This document shows positions 53,379 to 61,857 of a stretch of DNA of 64,000 nt, piece by piece. The notes beneath the pieces were generated by a model. That model saw only the letters and a list, made by a program, of their open reading frames with translations. It ran no database searches and was not told where the DNA came from. Every line of letters starts with the position of its first letter. Position 1 is the first letter of the stretch. The DNA is from UBA5209 sp964625015 (GTDB lineage: Bacteria > Patescibacteriota > Dojkabacteria > SC72). The stretch spans positions 1 through 64,000 of the forward strand of contig CAZUZI010000004.1 of assembly GCA_964625015.1 (NCBI GenBank), given 5' to 3'. A program made the position numbers and the translations under genes.

Positions 53379-53786
53379 ATGGCAAATTTCTTTAAGAACC
53401 TAATTCAATATATGTTAGTGTCGTATCTTGTATTAACTCTATTTACGGGTATACAAGTTCCCGATTCTGGACTATATTTCCTTGCATCCTTAGCAATCAT
53501 TTCAATTGGTATGCTTTTAGTATCACCGATATTGAAATTCTTAACTGTTAAGGAAAATTTTATTACTACATTTATTCTTTCTTCATTAATATGTATAGGT
53601 ATGTTCTATCTTTTGGATGCATTTATGACTGGTTTCTTTATTGAGTCTTCAACATTTAAGGGTATTGAGCTTAACAATATTGTAGTTAATGATTTTGAGA
53701 TGACGCCTGTATTAACAATTATCTCTGCATCTATAACCGCATCATTCTTAGGGTCACTTCTGTTTGTCCTTGAGAAAAGTTCGTAA
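53379..53786 (+). CDS. Small membrane protein, unknown
   Basis: A 135-residue protein with four predicted membrane helices (about 8-26, 30-50, 62-85 and 105-130). The arrangement resembles holin-like or DUF-type membrane proteins, but I do not recognise it. TATAAT is at 53357-53362, 16 nt before the ATG, so a 9-10-nt A-rich leader without Shine-Dalgarno is expected. secG follows with its own promoter. Confidence 0.7.
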   Translation: MANFFKNLIQYMLVSYLVLTLFTGIQVPDSGLYFLASLAIISIGMLLVSPILKFLTVKENFITTFILSSLICIGMFYLLDAFMTGFFIESSTFKGIELNNIVVNDFEMTPVLTIISASITASFLGSLLFVLEKSS

Positions 53787-53791
53787 TATTG

Positions 53792-53797
53792 TATAAT
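53792..53797 (+). promoter_or_regulatory. -10 box TATAAT for secG
   Basis: The spacer to ATG 53805 is 7 nt. TTGAGA at 53770-53775 is a good -35 with a 16-nt spacer. Confidence 0.8.
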
Positions 53798-53804
53798 CGT
53801 GCAC

Positions 53805-54035
53805 ATGGATTCAGCAATACAAAATATACTCCTTTACGTACAGTTAGCTGTTTGTGTTCTTGTTGTAGTATCTATACTTTTGCAAAACAGAGCAGAGGGG
53901 CTTGGTAAGATGTTTGGTGGTGGTGGTGAGGTATTTAGAACAAAGAGAGGTTTTGAAAAATTCCTCTACTACTTTACAATCTTCCTTGCAATTATCCTTG
54001 TTACTATTTCCCTCATATTAGTTAAGTATTCTTAA
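53805..54035 (+). CDS. secG: Preprotein translocase subunit SecG
   Basis: The start is ATG 53805, since the in-frame GTG at 53799 is only 1 nt after the -10 box. The 76-residue product has two membrane helices and the conserved turn NRAEGLGKMFGGGGE between them. Auxiliary part of the SecYEG channel. The following gene starts 13 nt downstream. Confidence 0.93.
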   Translation: MDSAIQNILLYVQLAVCVLVVVSILLQNRAEGLGKMFGGGGEVFRTKRGFEKFLYYFTIFLAIILVTISLILVKYS

Positions 54036-54048
54036 AATAGAGGTAATT

Positions 54049-55833
54049 ATGGAAACAGAGGCTACAATTGCTGATAAAGCAAGTTCAAAAAATGTGTCAA
54101 TGAAGGAGGCTTTTGATCGTTTAAAGTCTTCAGACAGGAAGGTGATAAAGATGGGTGTACAAGAGAGAAATGGTTCAAGTTTGAGAGATTTTCTATGGAG
54201 TTATCCTACAAATTTGTTTAAATTCTTTCAAAAGACTTCCCCACTTAGTTCAATATTTCTTTTTGTCCTATTAGGTATTGGAATGTTTACTTTCTTGCGT
54301 AGTGATGTACTCGCTAATGTACTTTCTGTAAACAAAAATGATGTATTTGTAGAAGGTAATGTTGGTGCAATATCAACATTTAATCCGATTTTCATATCTC
54401 AGAATACTGTAGATAGTGATATTCAGGCTCTTGTATTTGAGAAGTTTATAGATATTTCTTCTGATGGATCTCCAAAACCAAATATTGCAGAACAATGGAT
54501 TGTTTCAAGTGATGGTAAAACTTTTGATTTCGAAATATCTCTTGATCATAGTTGGCAGGATGGAGATATGTTAACAATTGATGATGTAATATTTACTTTT
54601 GAATTGGCTAAAATTCTTTCAAAAGATTATGGCTACGATACAGTAGGTTCTTCGTTAGCGGATGTTAAGATAGATAGGATATCTGAGAGTAAGTTGAGAT
54701 TTACTCTACCAGAGAGTAACGCTACTTTCTTTGAGATTCTTTCTATATACATAGTTCCAAAACATGTTTTAGAGAAAGTACCTGCTGCAGATATACCATT
54801 TAACTCTTTTACAAGATTTCCAATGGGATCTGGTCCATATCAAGTATACAGATCGGAGCCTAATGTCGTTTACCTAAAGGCTTCGCAGTATTACTGGGTA
54901 ACTCCTAAGATAGATACATTTGTATATCGTTTATATTCTGACTATACATCTTTAGAGGCAGCATTCAGAAATGGTATTTTAGATGCAATGGGTGGTGTTG
55001 ATGCTCGTGGTATGGAATTCGCAAAGGAGTATTCAGAATACATGGAATATGATGTTCCTCTATATTCTAGGATTAGAATGATATTTTTTAACACAAGGAA
55101 AGAAAAATTAAAGAGTAAAGAGATAAGGGTTGGGTTAAATCATCTGATAAATAAGGAGAAGCTTTTAGAACTGGCAGGTATTTCAGGTACCGTTGCGAAT
55201 GGTCCTATCCCAACTACATCATGGGCATATACGCAGGGTTCTGTATATGAATATAATCCTCAGAAAGCAGCAGAGCTATTAAAAGGTTTGGGATATACAA
55301 AGAATCCAGAGAGTGGATACTTTGAAAGCGCAGATAAGAAAATTTTAAGTTTTACCCTAAGCTATTATAATAATGAGTTTAATGAGATACTAGCGAATAC
55401 TCTAAGAGATTTGCTAAAGGAGGAAGGCGTTGTTATCAATCTTGAATCTTTATCATATACACAATTAACGCAAGAGATTGTTGCAACAAGGGATTTTGAG
55501 CTATTAATGTATGAGATAGCAACTACAGTTGATCCTGATCAGTATAATCTATGGCACTCTCTTAAAAGTAATTATCCTGATTTAAATCTCTCTGGGTATA
55601 ACTATGAGAGAGTCGATATTCTTCTTGAGGATGGTAGGAGAAATATGAATCAGAAAGTAAGGAAAGAGAAGTATGCCTTGTTTCAGAAATACTTAACACA
55701 GGACAGTCCAGTAGTATTTCTTTACAATCCTAATTACAAATATGTTGTTAGAAATGATATAAAAATTGGTGATATTCAGAATATCTCATTCCCATATCAG
55801 AGATTCAGAGATATTGCATACTGGTCTAGATAA
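54049..55833 (+). CDS. Family 5 extracellular solute-binding protein, membrane-anchored
   Basis: A 594-residue protein. Residues 1-63 are cytoplasmic, a membrane anchor is at about 66-86, and a complete SBP_bac_5 domain (peptide/nickel type) follows: FEKFIDISSDGSPKPNIAEQW, FDFEISLDHSWQDGD, FTRFPMGSGPYQV and VRVGLNHLIN-type segments. No permease or ATPase gene is next to it. The long cytoplasmic head is unusual compared with lipoprotein SBPs. GAGGT precedes the ATG by 4 nt, one of the few Shine-Dalgarno-like sites here, fitting an internal operon gene after secG. Confidence 0.88.
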   Translation: METEATIADKASSKNVSMKEAFDRLKSSDRKVIKMGVQERNGSSLRDFLWSYPTNLFKFFQKTSPLSSIFLFVLLGIGMFTFLRSDVLANVLSVNKNDVFVEGNVGAISTFNPIFISQNTVDSDIQALVFEKFIDISSDGSPKPNIAEQWIVSSDGKTFDFEISLDHSWQDGDMLTIDDVIFTFELAKILSKDYGYDTVGSSLADVKIDRISESKLRFTLPESNATFFEILSIYIVPKHVLEKVPAADIPFNSFTRFPMGSGPYQVYRSEPNVVYLKASQYYWVTPKIDTFVYRLYSDYTSLEAAFRNGILDAMGGVDARGMEFAKEYSEYMEYDVPLYSRIRMIFFNTRKEKLKSKEIRVGLNHLINKEKLLELAGISGTVANGPIPTTSWAYTQGSVYEYNPQKAAELLKGLGYTKNPESGYFESADKKILSFTLSYYNNEFNEILANTLRDLLKEEGVVINLESLSYTQLTQEIVATRDFELLMYEIATTVDPDQYNLWHSLKSNYPDLNLSGYNYERVDILLEDGRRNMNQKVRKEKYALFQKYLTQDSPVVFLYNPNYKYVVRNDIKIGDIQNISFPYQRFRDIAYWSR

Positions 55834-55840
55834 TTCACTA

Positions 55841-55924
55841 TGCCGAGAGGGGGATTTGAACCCCCACCCATTTGATTGGACTACGTTCTGAACATAGCGT
55901 GTATACCAATTTCACCATCCCGGC
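55841..55924 (-). tRNA. tRNA-Leu (CAG)
   Basis: Class II tRNA; acceptor GCCGGGA/TCTCGGC with one G-U pair, anticodon stem CTATG/CGTAG with loop TTCAGAA (anticodon CAG), long variable arm. CCA not encoded. Confidence 0.95.
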
Positions 55925-55956
55925 TTATTGGAGAGATTTTATCATATTTCGTAAGG

Positions 55957-57114
55957 TTATTCTTCTCTTGAGGTTAAGGAAACTTTTATCTCCTTATTAA
56001 CTTTCTCTGAAGATTTTTCTTTGCCTGTTGGCTCATCTGGATCTGCTGATTTATACTCCTTTAGAAAATCTTCTTTTGTAAGAATTTTTTCAATATTTCC
56101 TGCCTTTTTACTTACATCTGTATTTATCCTAATCTCTTTTTTCTCTTCCTTCGGTGTCTCCTTAACCTTTGTAACTTTACCACCAGATTCAAAGAGTTCA
56201 CGAAGGGTTTTCTCTTCTCCAGATTTTTCTCTTTTTATATTCTTTTCTGCACTTTTAAATATTTTTTCTTCTCTGTATCTCTTACCTGAGTTCGAAAGAA
56301 TAGCGGTAGGAATAATACCCAAGAGAAGTGTAGAGACTAAAAGTATAATGAGATCAGGATTTAAAGTTATTGTGTTTACAATATTAGACCAATCTATCTG
56401 ATTGAATGCAAAAGATATACCTTTTGTTTTTGTATCAACATCATTCGTATTACTATTACCAATCTCAAATACAGTTGATTGCGCAAGTTCACTGGCGTAT
56501 CCAAATCTTCTTGTATATGCTGTTACTGTATATATACCATTGGAAAGACCTGCTTCTGGTTTAATTACTGTACTCCACTCTCCATTTGAATTTGTTTGTA
56601 TTGTTTCTGTGTGATTGAATGTATTTGATGTTAAGAAAAGAAGAATGTCTGAGTTAGAAAGACCTGTACCTTTAATTGTGATTGAACCTTCTGAAACTAC
56701 TGGTGGATTAATGATTGGGACTCTAGGAATTACGATGAAGTTATACTCTAGAGTTTGTACGTTACCATCCTTGTCATAGAATCTGAATTTTATACTATGT
56801 TTTCCTATTGTAAGTGCTGGGAATGTATATGGGCTTGATATGACTGCAAACTCTTTACTATCAATCTGTACCTCAACTCCTTTTTTGTCTGGAGAAGGGT
56901 CATTGAACGTAATTACATAACTAGGATTATCTGTGTACAAAGGTAGTGTAAAACCAACTTGTTGTTCTAGTGATTGCTGTCTCTGCAATTCTATTTCATT
57001 CAATTGATCTACATCAGATTGTGCATACAATGTAGCAGTTTGTATTGAATCGACAGCATTAACTCCTAATGGGAAAAGCAGTAATATGAAGATTGTGCTA
57101 AAGATTTTTTTCAT
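55957..57114 (-). CDS. Exported Ig-like protein with cytoplasmic charged tail
   Basis: 385 residues: signal peptide at about 1-20 (KKIFSTIFILLLFPLGVNA), two external Ig-like domains (about 55-130 and 135-220), a membrane helix at about 255-278, then a 105-residue cytoplasmic tail very rich in Lys and Glu. Type I topology with outside beta domains resembles the protein at 5883. The tail may contact a cytoplasmic partner. Function unknown. A GATACT box is 7 nt before the ATG, weak. Confidence 0.82.
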   Translation of the reverse strand: MKKIFSTIFILLLFPLGVNAVDSIQTATLYAQSDVDQLNEIELQRQQSLEQQVGFTLPLYTDNPSYVITFNDPSPDKKGVEVQIDSKEFAVISSPYTFPALTIGKHSIKFRFYDKDGNVQTLEYNFIVIPRVPIINPPVVSEGSITIKGTGLSNSDILLFLTSNTFNHTETIQTNSNGEWSTVIKPEAGLSNGIYTVTAYTRRFGYASELAQSTVFEIGNSNTNDVDTKTKGISFAFNQIDWSNIVNTITLNPDLIILLVSTLLLGIIPTAILSNSGKRYREEKIFKSAEKNIKREKSGEEKTLRELFESGGKVTKVKETPKEEKKEIRINTDVSKKAGNIEKILTKEDFLKEYKSADPDEPTGKEKSSEKVNKEIKVSLTSREE

Positions 57115-57159
57115 ATGCGGCAGTATCGATTATTTAATCTAGAATATTGTATACAGAAA

Positions 57160-57174
57160 TGGAAAAAGTTTCCA
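57160..57174 (-). terminator. Short hairpin after def
   Basis: TGGAAA and TTTCCA pair around a 3-nt loop, 1 nt after the def stop codon. The T-run downstream is poor. Confidence 0.4.
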
Positions 57175-57175
57175 G

Positions 57176-57661
57176 TTAAATGAGTAAATCTGTAAAAAGA
57201 ATACCTTCTAGGTGATCATATTCATGCTGTATTTCTCTTGATTCCCACCCTGAGAATCTATCTTTTCTCTTGTTTCCATTTCTATCGTAGTATGTTGCTT
57301 TTATCTTCTTAAATCTTTTAACTTTGCCAACGGTTTTTGGAATACTTAAACATGCTTCTACTTGTATATCAGTATTAGGAGAGATTTCTTTTATTTCTGG
57401 ATTAATCATAACTTCAAAGTCACCACTCTCTTTAAGAAAGCAGAACACTCTTACTGGTTGTCCAACCTGTATTGCAGCTAATCCCGCAGTATCCCAACCC
57501 TCTTCTGTTTGGGTGTTTTGTGCTGTATATATTAGATCATCAAGAAAACTTTGGAATGATTCAGATTTAATATCCTCAATACTAACTGGTTTAGATACTG
57601 TTCTTAGTTTCTTTAAATCTTCTTTGTTATTAGATTGTAATATCGGTAATTTCTTAGCCAT
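57176..57661 (-). CDS. def: Peptide deformylase
   Basis: Removes N-formyl from new proteins. 161 residues with the three metal/catalytic motifs: GLAAIQ (motif 1), EACLSIP (motif 2, Cys ligand; Gly to Ala versus the usual EGCLS) and HEYDH (motif 3, two His ligands and Glu). The extended -10 TGATATAAT ends 5 nt before the ATG. Confidence 0.94.
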   Translation of the reverse strand: MAKKLPILQSNNKEDLKKLRTVSKPVSIEDIKSESFQSFLDDLIYTAQNTQTEEGWDTAGLAAIQVGQPVRVFCFLKESGDFEVMINPEIKEISPNTDIQVEACLSIPKTVGKVKRFKKIKATYYDRNGNKRKDRFSGWESREIQHEYDHLEGILFTDLLI

Positions 57662-57666
57662 TTCTA

Positions 57667-57672
57667 ATTATA
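57667..57672 (-). promoter_or_regulatory. Extended -10 TGATATAAT for def
   Basis: Minus strand, 5-nt spacer to ATG 57661; same CTATGATATAAT string as hisS. Confidence 0.75.
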
Positions 57673-57704
57673 TCATAGGGGAAATATATAAAAGGTAGAG
57701 ATTC

Positions 57705-59594
57705 TTATGCCATCTCCATTTGTTGTTTTGCGTATGCTGTAAGGTTTCCTCTTTTAGCCCATGTCCTTTGTGTATTTGTAAGAAGCTTTTTCCTTAATCT
57801 TATATTCTTAGGTGTAATCTCTATTAACTCATCGTCATTAATAAAGGAGAGTGCATACTCTACAGTTAATGGTATCCTTGATTTTAAGGATACTTCTGTA
57901 ACTTGGCTTGCTAACATTCTTACATTTGTCTTATGCCTTGCTTTGCACGGGTTAACTTCTAAATCTTGTTCATGATTATTTATCCCTATAATCATTCCCT
58001 CGTATACCTCTTCTGATGAACCGATAAAGAGTTGTCCTCTGTCTTGGATTGTTGTTAATGCATATCCAAGTGACGTTCCTGTTTCTGCAGAGATAATGAC
58101 ACCTTTTCTGAAAAGGTTTTCTCTCTCTTCATAAGGTATATAATCATGTATGAAACTATTGATAACTGCAGTACCCTTGGTTGCATTCATGAGTACCCTG
58201 TGAAGACCTATTAAATTTCTAGTAAGTATTCTATATGTAAATCTTGTATATTGATCACTATTCTCTATATCAATCAGTTCCCCTTTTCTTTCACTAACCT
58301 CTTGTGTAATTACACTAAGATATTCACTAGGAGAATCAATGATTAATTCCTCAATTGGTTCGTAGCTAATACCTTCTCTTTCAATGAGTACTACTTCTGG
58401 TTTCCCGAGCTGGAATTCATATCCTTCTCTTCTTAACTGTTCAGTAAGAATCGCAAGCTGGAGTTCCCCTCTACCTGCAACGAAGAATGAAGAACCACTG
58501 ATTTTAGATATTTCTAAACTAATATTAGTATCTTTCTCCTGTTCTAATCTTTGTTCTAATTGCTTTGGTGTAACAAATTTTCCTTCTTTCCCTGCAAATG
58601 GAGATGTATTTACCTCAAATTTAACTTTTACGGACGGAGGTGTGATATTTATATCTGGCATAGCCTCTTGATTGTTGATATCACATATTGTTGCTCCAAT
58701 TGCGGTAGATTCTATACCTGCCAAAGCTATGATATCACCAGCAATTGCTTCTTCAATTGGTTGCCACTGTAATCCTTCTTTTGTAAATAGTTCTTTTACT
58801 CTACCCTGTACTTTTTCGTTTTTTCCAATTAAAATAATTGGTTTATCTAATTCTATTTTTCCCCTATTTATTCTTCCTACAAGATACCTACCCAAATGCG
58901 GATCATACTCTAAAGATGTTACTTGCATTTGAAATCCTCCATTTATATCACCTTTTGGTGCTGGAGTGTTTTTAACAATTTCATCTAATATTGGTGTTAC
59001 ATCACCATGTATGTTTTCTGTGTTTGTTAGATCCCCCTCTGGTAATTCTTTGAATATTTTACCCTCTCTTGCTATTGCATAGTAAACAGGGAAATCTAAT
59101 TGTGCTGCATCGGTTGCTAACTCTAAGAAAAGGTCTTGTACTCTCCCTACTGTCTTCTTACAGTTTGCAAGTTTTTTATCTATCTTGTTTATTACAAGTA
59201 TTGGTTTTAATCCAAGCTCTAATGCTTTTTTTAATACAAACTTTGTTTGAGGCATAGGGCCCTCTTGTGCATCTACAAGTAAAAGGCAGCTATCTGCCAT
59301 ATTTAATGTCCTTTCTACTTCACCACCGAAATCTGCATGACCTGGAGTATCTATAATATTTATCTTGAAATCACCATATCTAATTGCAATATTCTTTGCT
59401 TTAATTGTGATACCTTTCTCCTTCTCTAACTCTCCACTGTCAAGTATTCTTGTTTGTGCCATCTCTTCTTGATTGTCTCTAAAAAGATGAGTCTGCTTCA
59501 TAAAGGCATCTACTAATGTAGTTTTGCCGTGATCGACATGTGCAATTATTGCAACATTTCTAATATTTTCTTGTTTAAATTGTATATTTTCCAT
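57705..59594 (-). CDS. typA: Ribosome-associated GTPase TypA/BipA
   Basis: The start is set at ATG 59594 (MENIQFKQENIRNVAII); a TTG 6 nt upstream is less likely. The 629-residue translational GTPase has G1 AHVDHGKTT, G2 EKGITI, G3 DTPGHADFGGEVER and G4 NKIDK, then EF-G-like domains and the TypA C-terminal domain (NVRMLASQVTEVSLKSRIP). It binds 70S ribosomes and helps 50S assembly under stress. TAGAAT lies 12 nt before the ATG. Confidence 0.96.
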   Translation of the reverse strand: MENIQFKQENIRNVAIIAHVDHGKTTLVDAFMKQTHLFRDNQEEMAQTRILDSGELEKEKGITIKAKNIAIRYGDFKINIIDTPGHADFGGEVERTLNMADSCLLLVDAQEGPMPQTKFVLKKALELGLKPILVINKIDKKLANCKKTVGRVQDLFLELATDAAQLDFPVYYAIAREGKIFKELPEGDLTNTENIHGDVTPILDEIVKNTPAPKGDINGGFQMQVTSLEYDPHLGRYLVGRINRGKIELDKPIILIGKNEKVQGRVKELFTKEGLQWQPIEEAIAGDIIALAGIESTAIGATICDINNQEAMPDINITPPSVKVKFEVNTSPFAGKEGKFVTPKQLEQRLEQEKDTNISLEISKISGSSFFVAGRGELQLAILTEQLRREGYEFQLGKPEVVLIEREGISYEPIEELIIDSPSEYLSVITQEVSERKGELIDIENSDQYTRFTYRILTRNLIGLHRVLMNATKGTAVINSFIHDYIPYEERENLFRKGVIISAETGTSLGYALTTIQDRGQLFIGSSEEVYEGMIIGINNHEQDLEVNPCKARHKTNVRMLASQVTEVSLKSRIPLTVEYALSFINDDELIEITPKNIRLRKKLLTNTQRTWAKRGNLTAYAKQQMEMA

Positions 59595-59645
59595 AACCAA
59601 GCCCTAATTCTATCACAAAATCATCTAATTACCTAAGTATTTTGA

Positions 59646-59651
59646 TATAAT
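59646..59651 (+). promoter_or_regulatory. Extended -10 TGATATAAT for the ABC-F gene
   Basis: The spacer to ATG 59660 is 8 nt; an in-frame TTG overlapping the box at 59651 is therefore not the start. Confidence 0.75.
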
Positions 59652-59659
59652 TGTGGACT

Positions 59660-61171
59660 ATGTTAAGTATTAACAATATATCCTTGTCTAGAGGAGAGAA
59701 GGATATTTTAAAAAATGTAAATCTTTTTTTAGGTCTTAAGGAGAAGGTCGGACTTGTTGGTGTAAATGGTGCAGGGAAATCTACACTGTTGAAGATAATT
59801 GCTGGTATCGAAGAAGCTGATTTAGGAGAGATTTCTCTTCGGGGGGATATGTCATATCTTTCTCAGGAGATACATAAAGAGATTGGGATTTCTAAGATAA
59901 ATGAAGGATCAGATCTCACTATTGGTGAATATTTAATTGTAGAAAAAGGTATAGATGTTCAAGAGTGGGAGATAAACAAGTTGCTTAACAATATGCATAT
60001 GGAGGATAAGAGTTCTGACTCTGTTCTGAGAGAGCTCTCTGGTGGTCAAAAGATTAAGATTGAACTCATTCGTATCCTTTTGGAGAAAGCAGATCTTTTG
60101 ATATTGGATGAGCCTACAAACTTTTTAGATATTCCTACTGCACAGTGGTTGATGGGATATCTTTCTACATACCCTAATGCTGTTCTCGTTGTTTCGCATG
60201 ATTTAAGACTCATGAACAGGGGTATTTCTAAGATTTGGTATCTTAATGAGAGAGAGCATAATGTGGAGGTATTTAAAGGTAATTATGAGAAATTCCTTAA
60301 GCAAATTGAGTTAAGAGATGAGTTCCTAGTTAAGCAGTTAAAAGCACAGGAGAAAAGGGCAAAGAGAATTGAGGAGAGTGCAAAAGTTTTAGCTGGTAGA
60401 GGCTCATCGAAGGAGAAGAAGAAAGCAGCTCGTAAATTTGAGTTAGCTGAAAAAGAAAAAGAGAAAGCAAAGGTAATATCTCAGAAATTAGTTAAGAGTA
60501 AAAAGATACAGATAGGGATACCTACTCCTCCTAATAGCTCAAGAATTGTTCTAACAGTAAGTGGTATCCAAAAGGAGTATGTAAGTGGAACACCTGTATT
60601 AAAAGATGTTAGTTTTGAAGTGGAGAGAAGAGAAAAATTTGCGATAATAGGGAAGAATGGTGCTGGTAAAACAACATTGCTTAAAATACTTGCAGGCAAA
60701 TTAAATCAAAGTAAGGGAGAATATGAATGGGGAAGTGGTGTCTCGATTGGATATTACTCTCAAGAGTATGAGGATTTGGACTATTCACAAACTGTTCTAG
60801 AGAATGTATACGGTTTAGATTGGGGAGATATAGATAGAAGATCATTCTTAGGTAGTTTCCTAATTGTTGGGAATATGGTAAATCAGAAGATAAAGACTTT
60901 GTCTGGAGGAGAAAAAACTAGGCTTGCTCTAGCCAAACTATTCGCAGGTAGACATAATGTACTGTTACTTGATGAACCTACTACATATTTAGATCCAGAT
61001 TCACAGAAGATACTCCTTCAGGCATTAAAGGAGTACAAAGGTACTATTCTACTTGTCAGTCATGAGCCTGAATTTGTAAAAAACCTAGGAATAGACAAAG
61101 TTCTTCTTATGCCTGAAGAGAGATATTCATATTTCAAAGAAGAGCATATTAATCTCGTTGGTATAGTCTAA
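59660..61171 (+). CDS. ABC-F family ATPase
   Basis: A soluble 503-residue protein with two ABC domains and no membrane part. Domain 1: GVNGAGKST, ELSGGQKIKIE, LLILDEPTNFLD. A linker rich in Lys/Glu (about 225-285; KKAARKFELAEKEKEK) is the ABC-F tRNA-interacting arm region. Domain 2: GKNGAGKTT, LSGGEKTRLALAK, LLLDEPTTYLD. ABC-F proteins act at the ribosome E site (EttA-like) or confer antibiotic protection; the subtype is undecided. Its stop shares CTAA with the convergent gene. Confidence 0.93.
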   Translation: MLSINNISLSRGEKDILKNVNLFLGLKEKVGLVGVNGAGKSTLLKIIAGIEEADLGEISLRGDMSYLSQEIHKEIGISKINEGSDLTIGEYLIVEKGIDVQEWEINKLLNNMHMEDKSSDSVLRELSGGQKIKIELIRILLEKADLLILDEPTNFLDIPTAQWLMGYLSTYPNAVLVVSHDLRLMNRGISKIWYLNEREHNVEVFKGNYEKFLKQIELRDEFLVKQLKAQEKRAKRIEESAKVLAGRGSSKEKKKAARKFELAEKEKEKAKVISQKLVKSKKIQIGIPTPPNSSRIVLTVSGIQKEYVSGTPVLKDVSFEVERREKFAIIGKNGAGKTTLLKILAGKLNQSKGEYEWGSGVSIGYYSQEYEDLDYSQTVLENVYGLDWGDIDRRSFLGSFLIVGNMVNQKIKTLSGGEKTRLALAKLFAGRHNVLLLDEPTTYLDPDSQKILLQALKEYKGTILLVSHEPEFVKNLGIDKVLLMPEERYSYFKEEHINLVGIV

Positions 61172-61743
61172 AGATCTTGTGTTTGCATATACCCTTTAAC
61201 AAGAGTTCTAACATTTGCTAATACTACTCCCATTTCTTCATCCGATATATGTCTTTGAATGTTCATTGCAGCACCATTAATTCTCATATGTTGATCAAGT
61301 GAGTTTACACCATTTGAACCTGTTGCTCTTGCTCTTAAAATATTACTCTTTTCTGGCAATATATATGTTTGTATGAGTTGAGAAAGTACTATGGCTTGTA
61401 ATTCTATTCTACTGTTATGTCCTGTTTGTAAATCAAAGATGCCTGGCATCATCTTCAGTACTCTAAGTGTGCAAATATCCATAGCCTGACTATTGTCTTC
61501 TGTTTCAATACCTCTTTCTTTTAAAAATTCTGTACATTGATTTAATGCTTTTTCGGTTGTTGTACCCATACTTATACTCTCGGCTTCTTCCTTTATTTTG
61601 TCCATCGCAATAGATATCTCTTCTTCACTTCTTCCATCAAATGTATCTTTAAGAAATGTCTCTACAGAGTTCTCTAAGGCATCGCCTTCTCGAAAGTATG
61701 ATTTTGGTAGATCATTAGATCTGTTTGGATCAATTCCATCCAT
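61168..61743 (-). CDS. Hypothetical helical protein
   Basis: A 191-residue, mostly alpha-helical, acidic protein with no membrane segment or motif I recognise. It contains several Met/Glu-rich helices and a short GATGSNGVNS-like stretch. TATAAA is very close to the ATG (3 nt). Stop codons overlap with the ABC-F gene. No function is proposed. Confidence 0.7.
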   Translation of the reverse strand: MDGIDPNRSNDLPKSYFREGDALENSVETFLKDTFDGRSEEEISIAMDKIKEEAESISMGTTTEKALNQCTEFLKERGIETEDNSQAMDICTLRVLKMMPGIFDLQTGHNSRIELQAIVLSQLIQTYILPEKSNILRARATGSNGVNSLDQHMRINGAAMNIQRHISDEEMGVVLANVRTLVKGYMQTQDL

Positions 61744-61857
61744 ATTTTTATACAGTTAAGTTATTCAAATATTATACACTTATTCTCACACTGTTAACAT
61801 ATTGAAACTGTCTGCTTTACTCTGTATATTATGTAGTTAACATAACTATTCTTTCAG

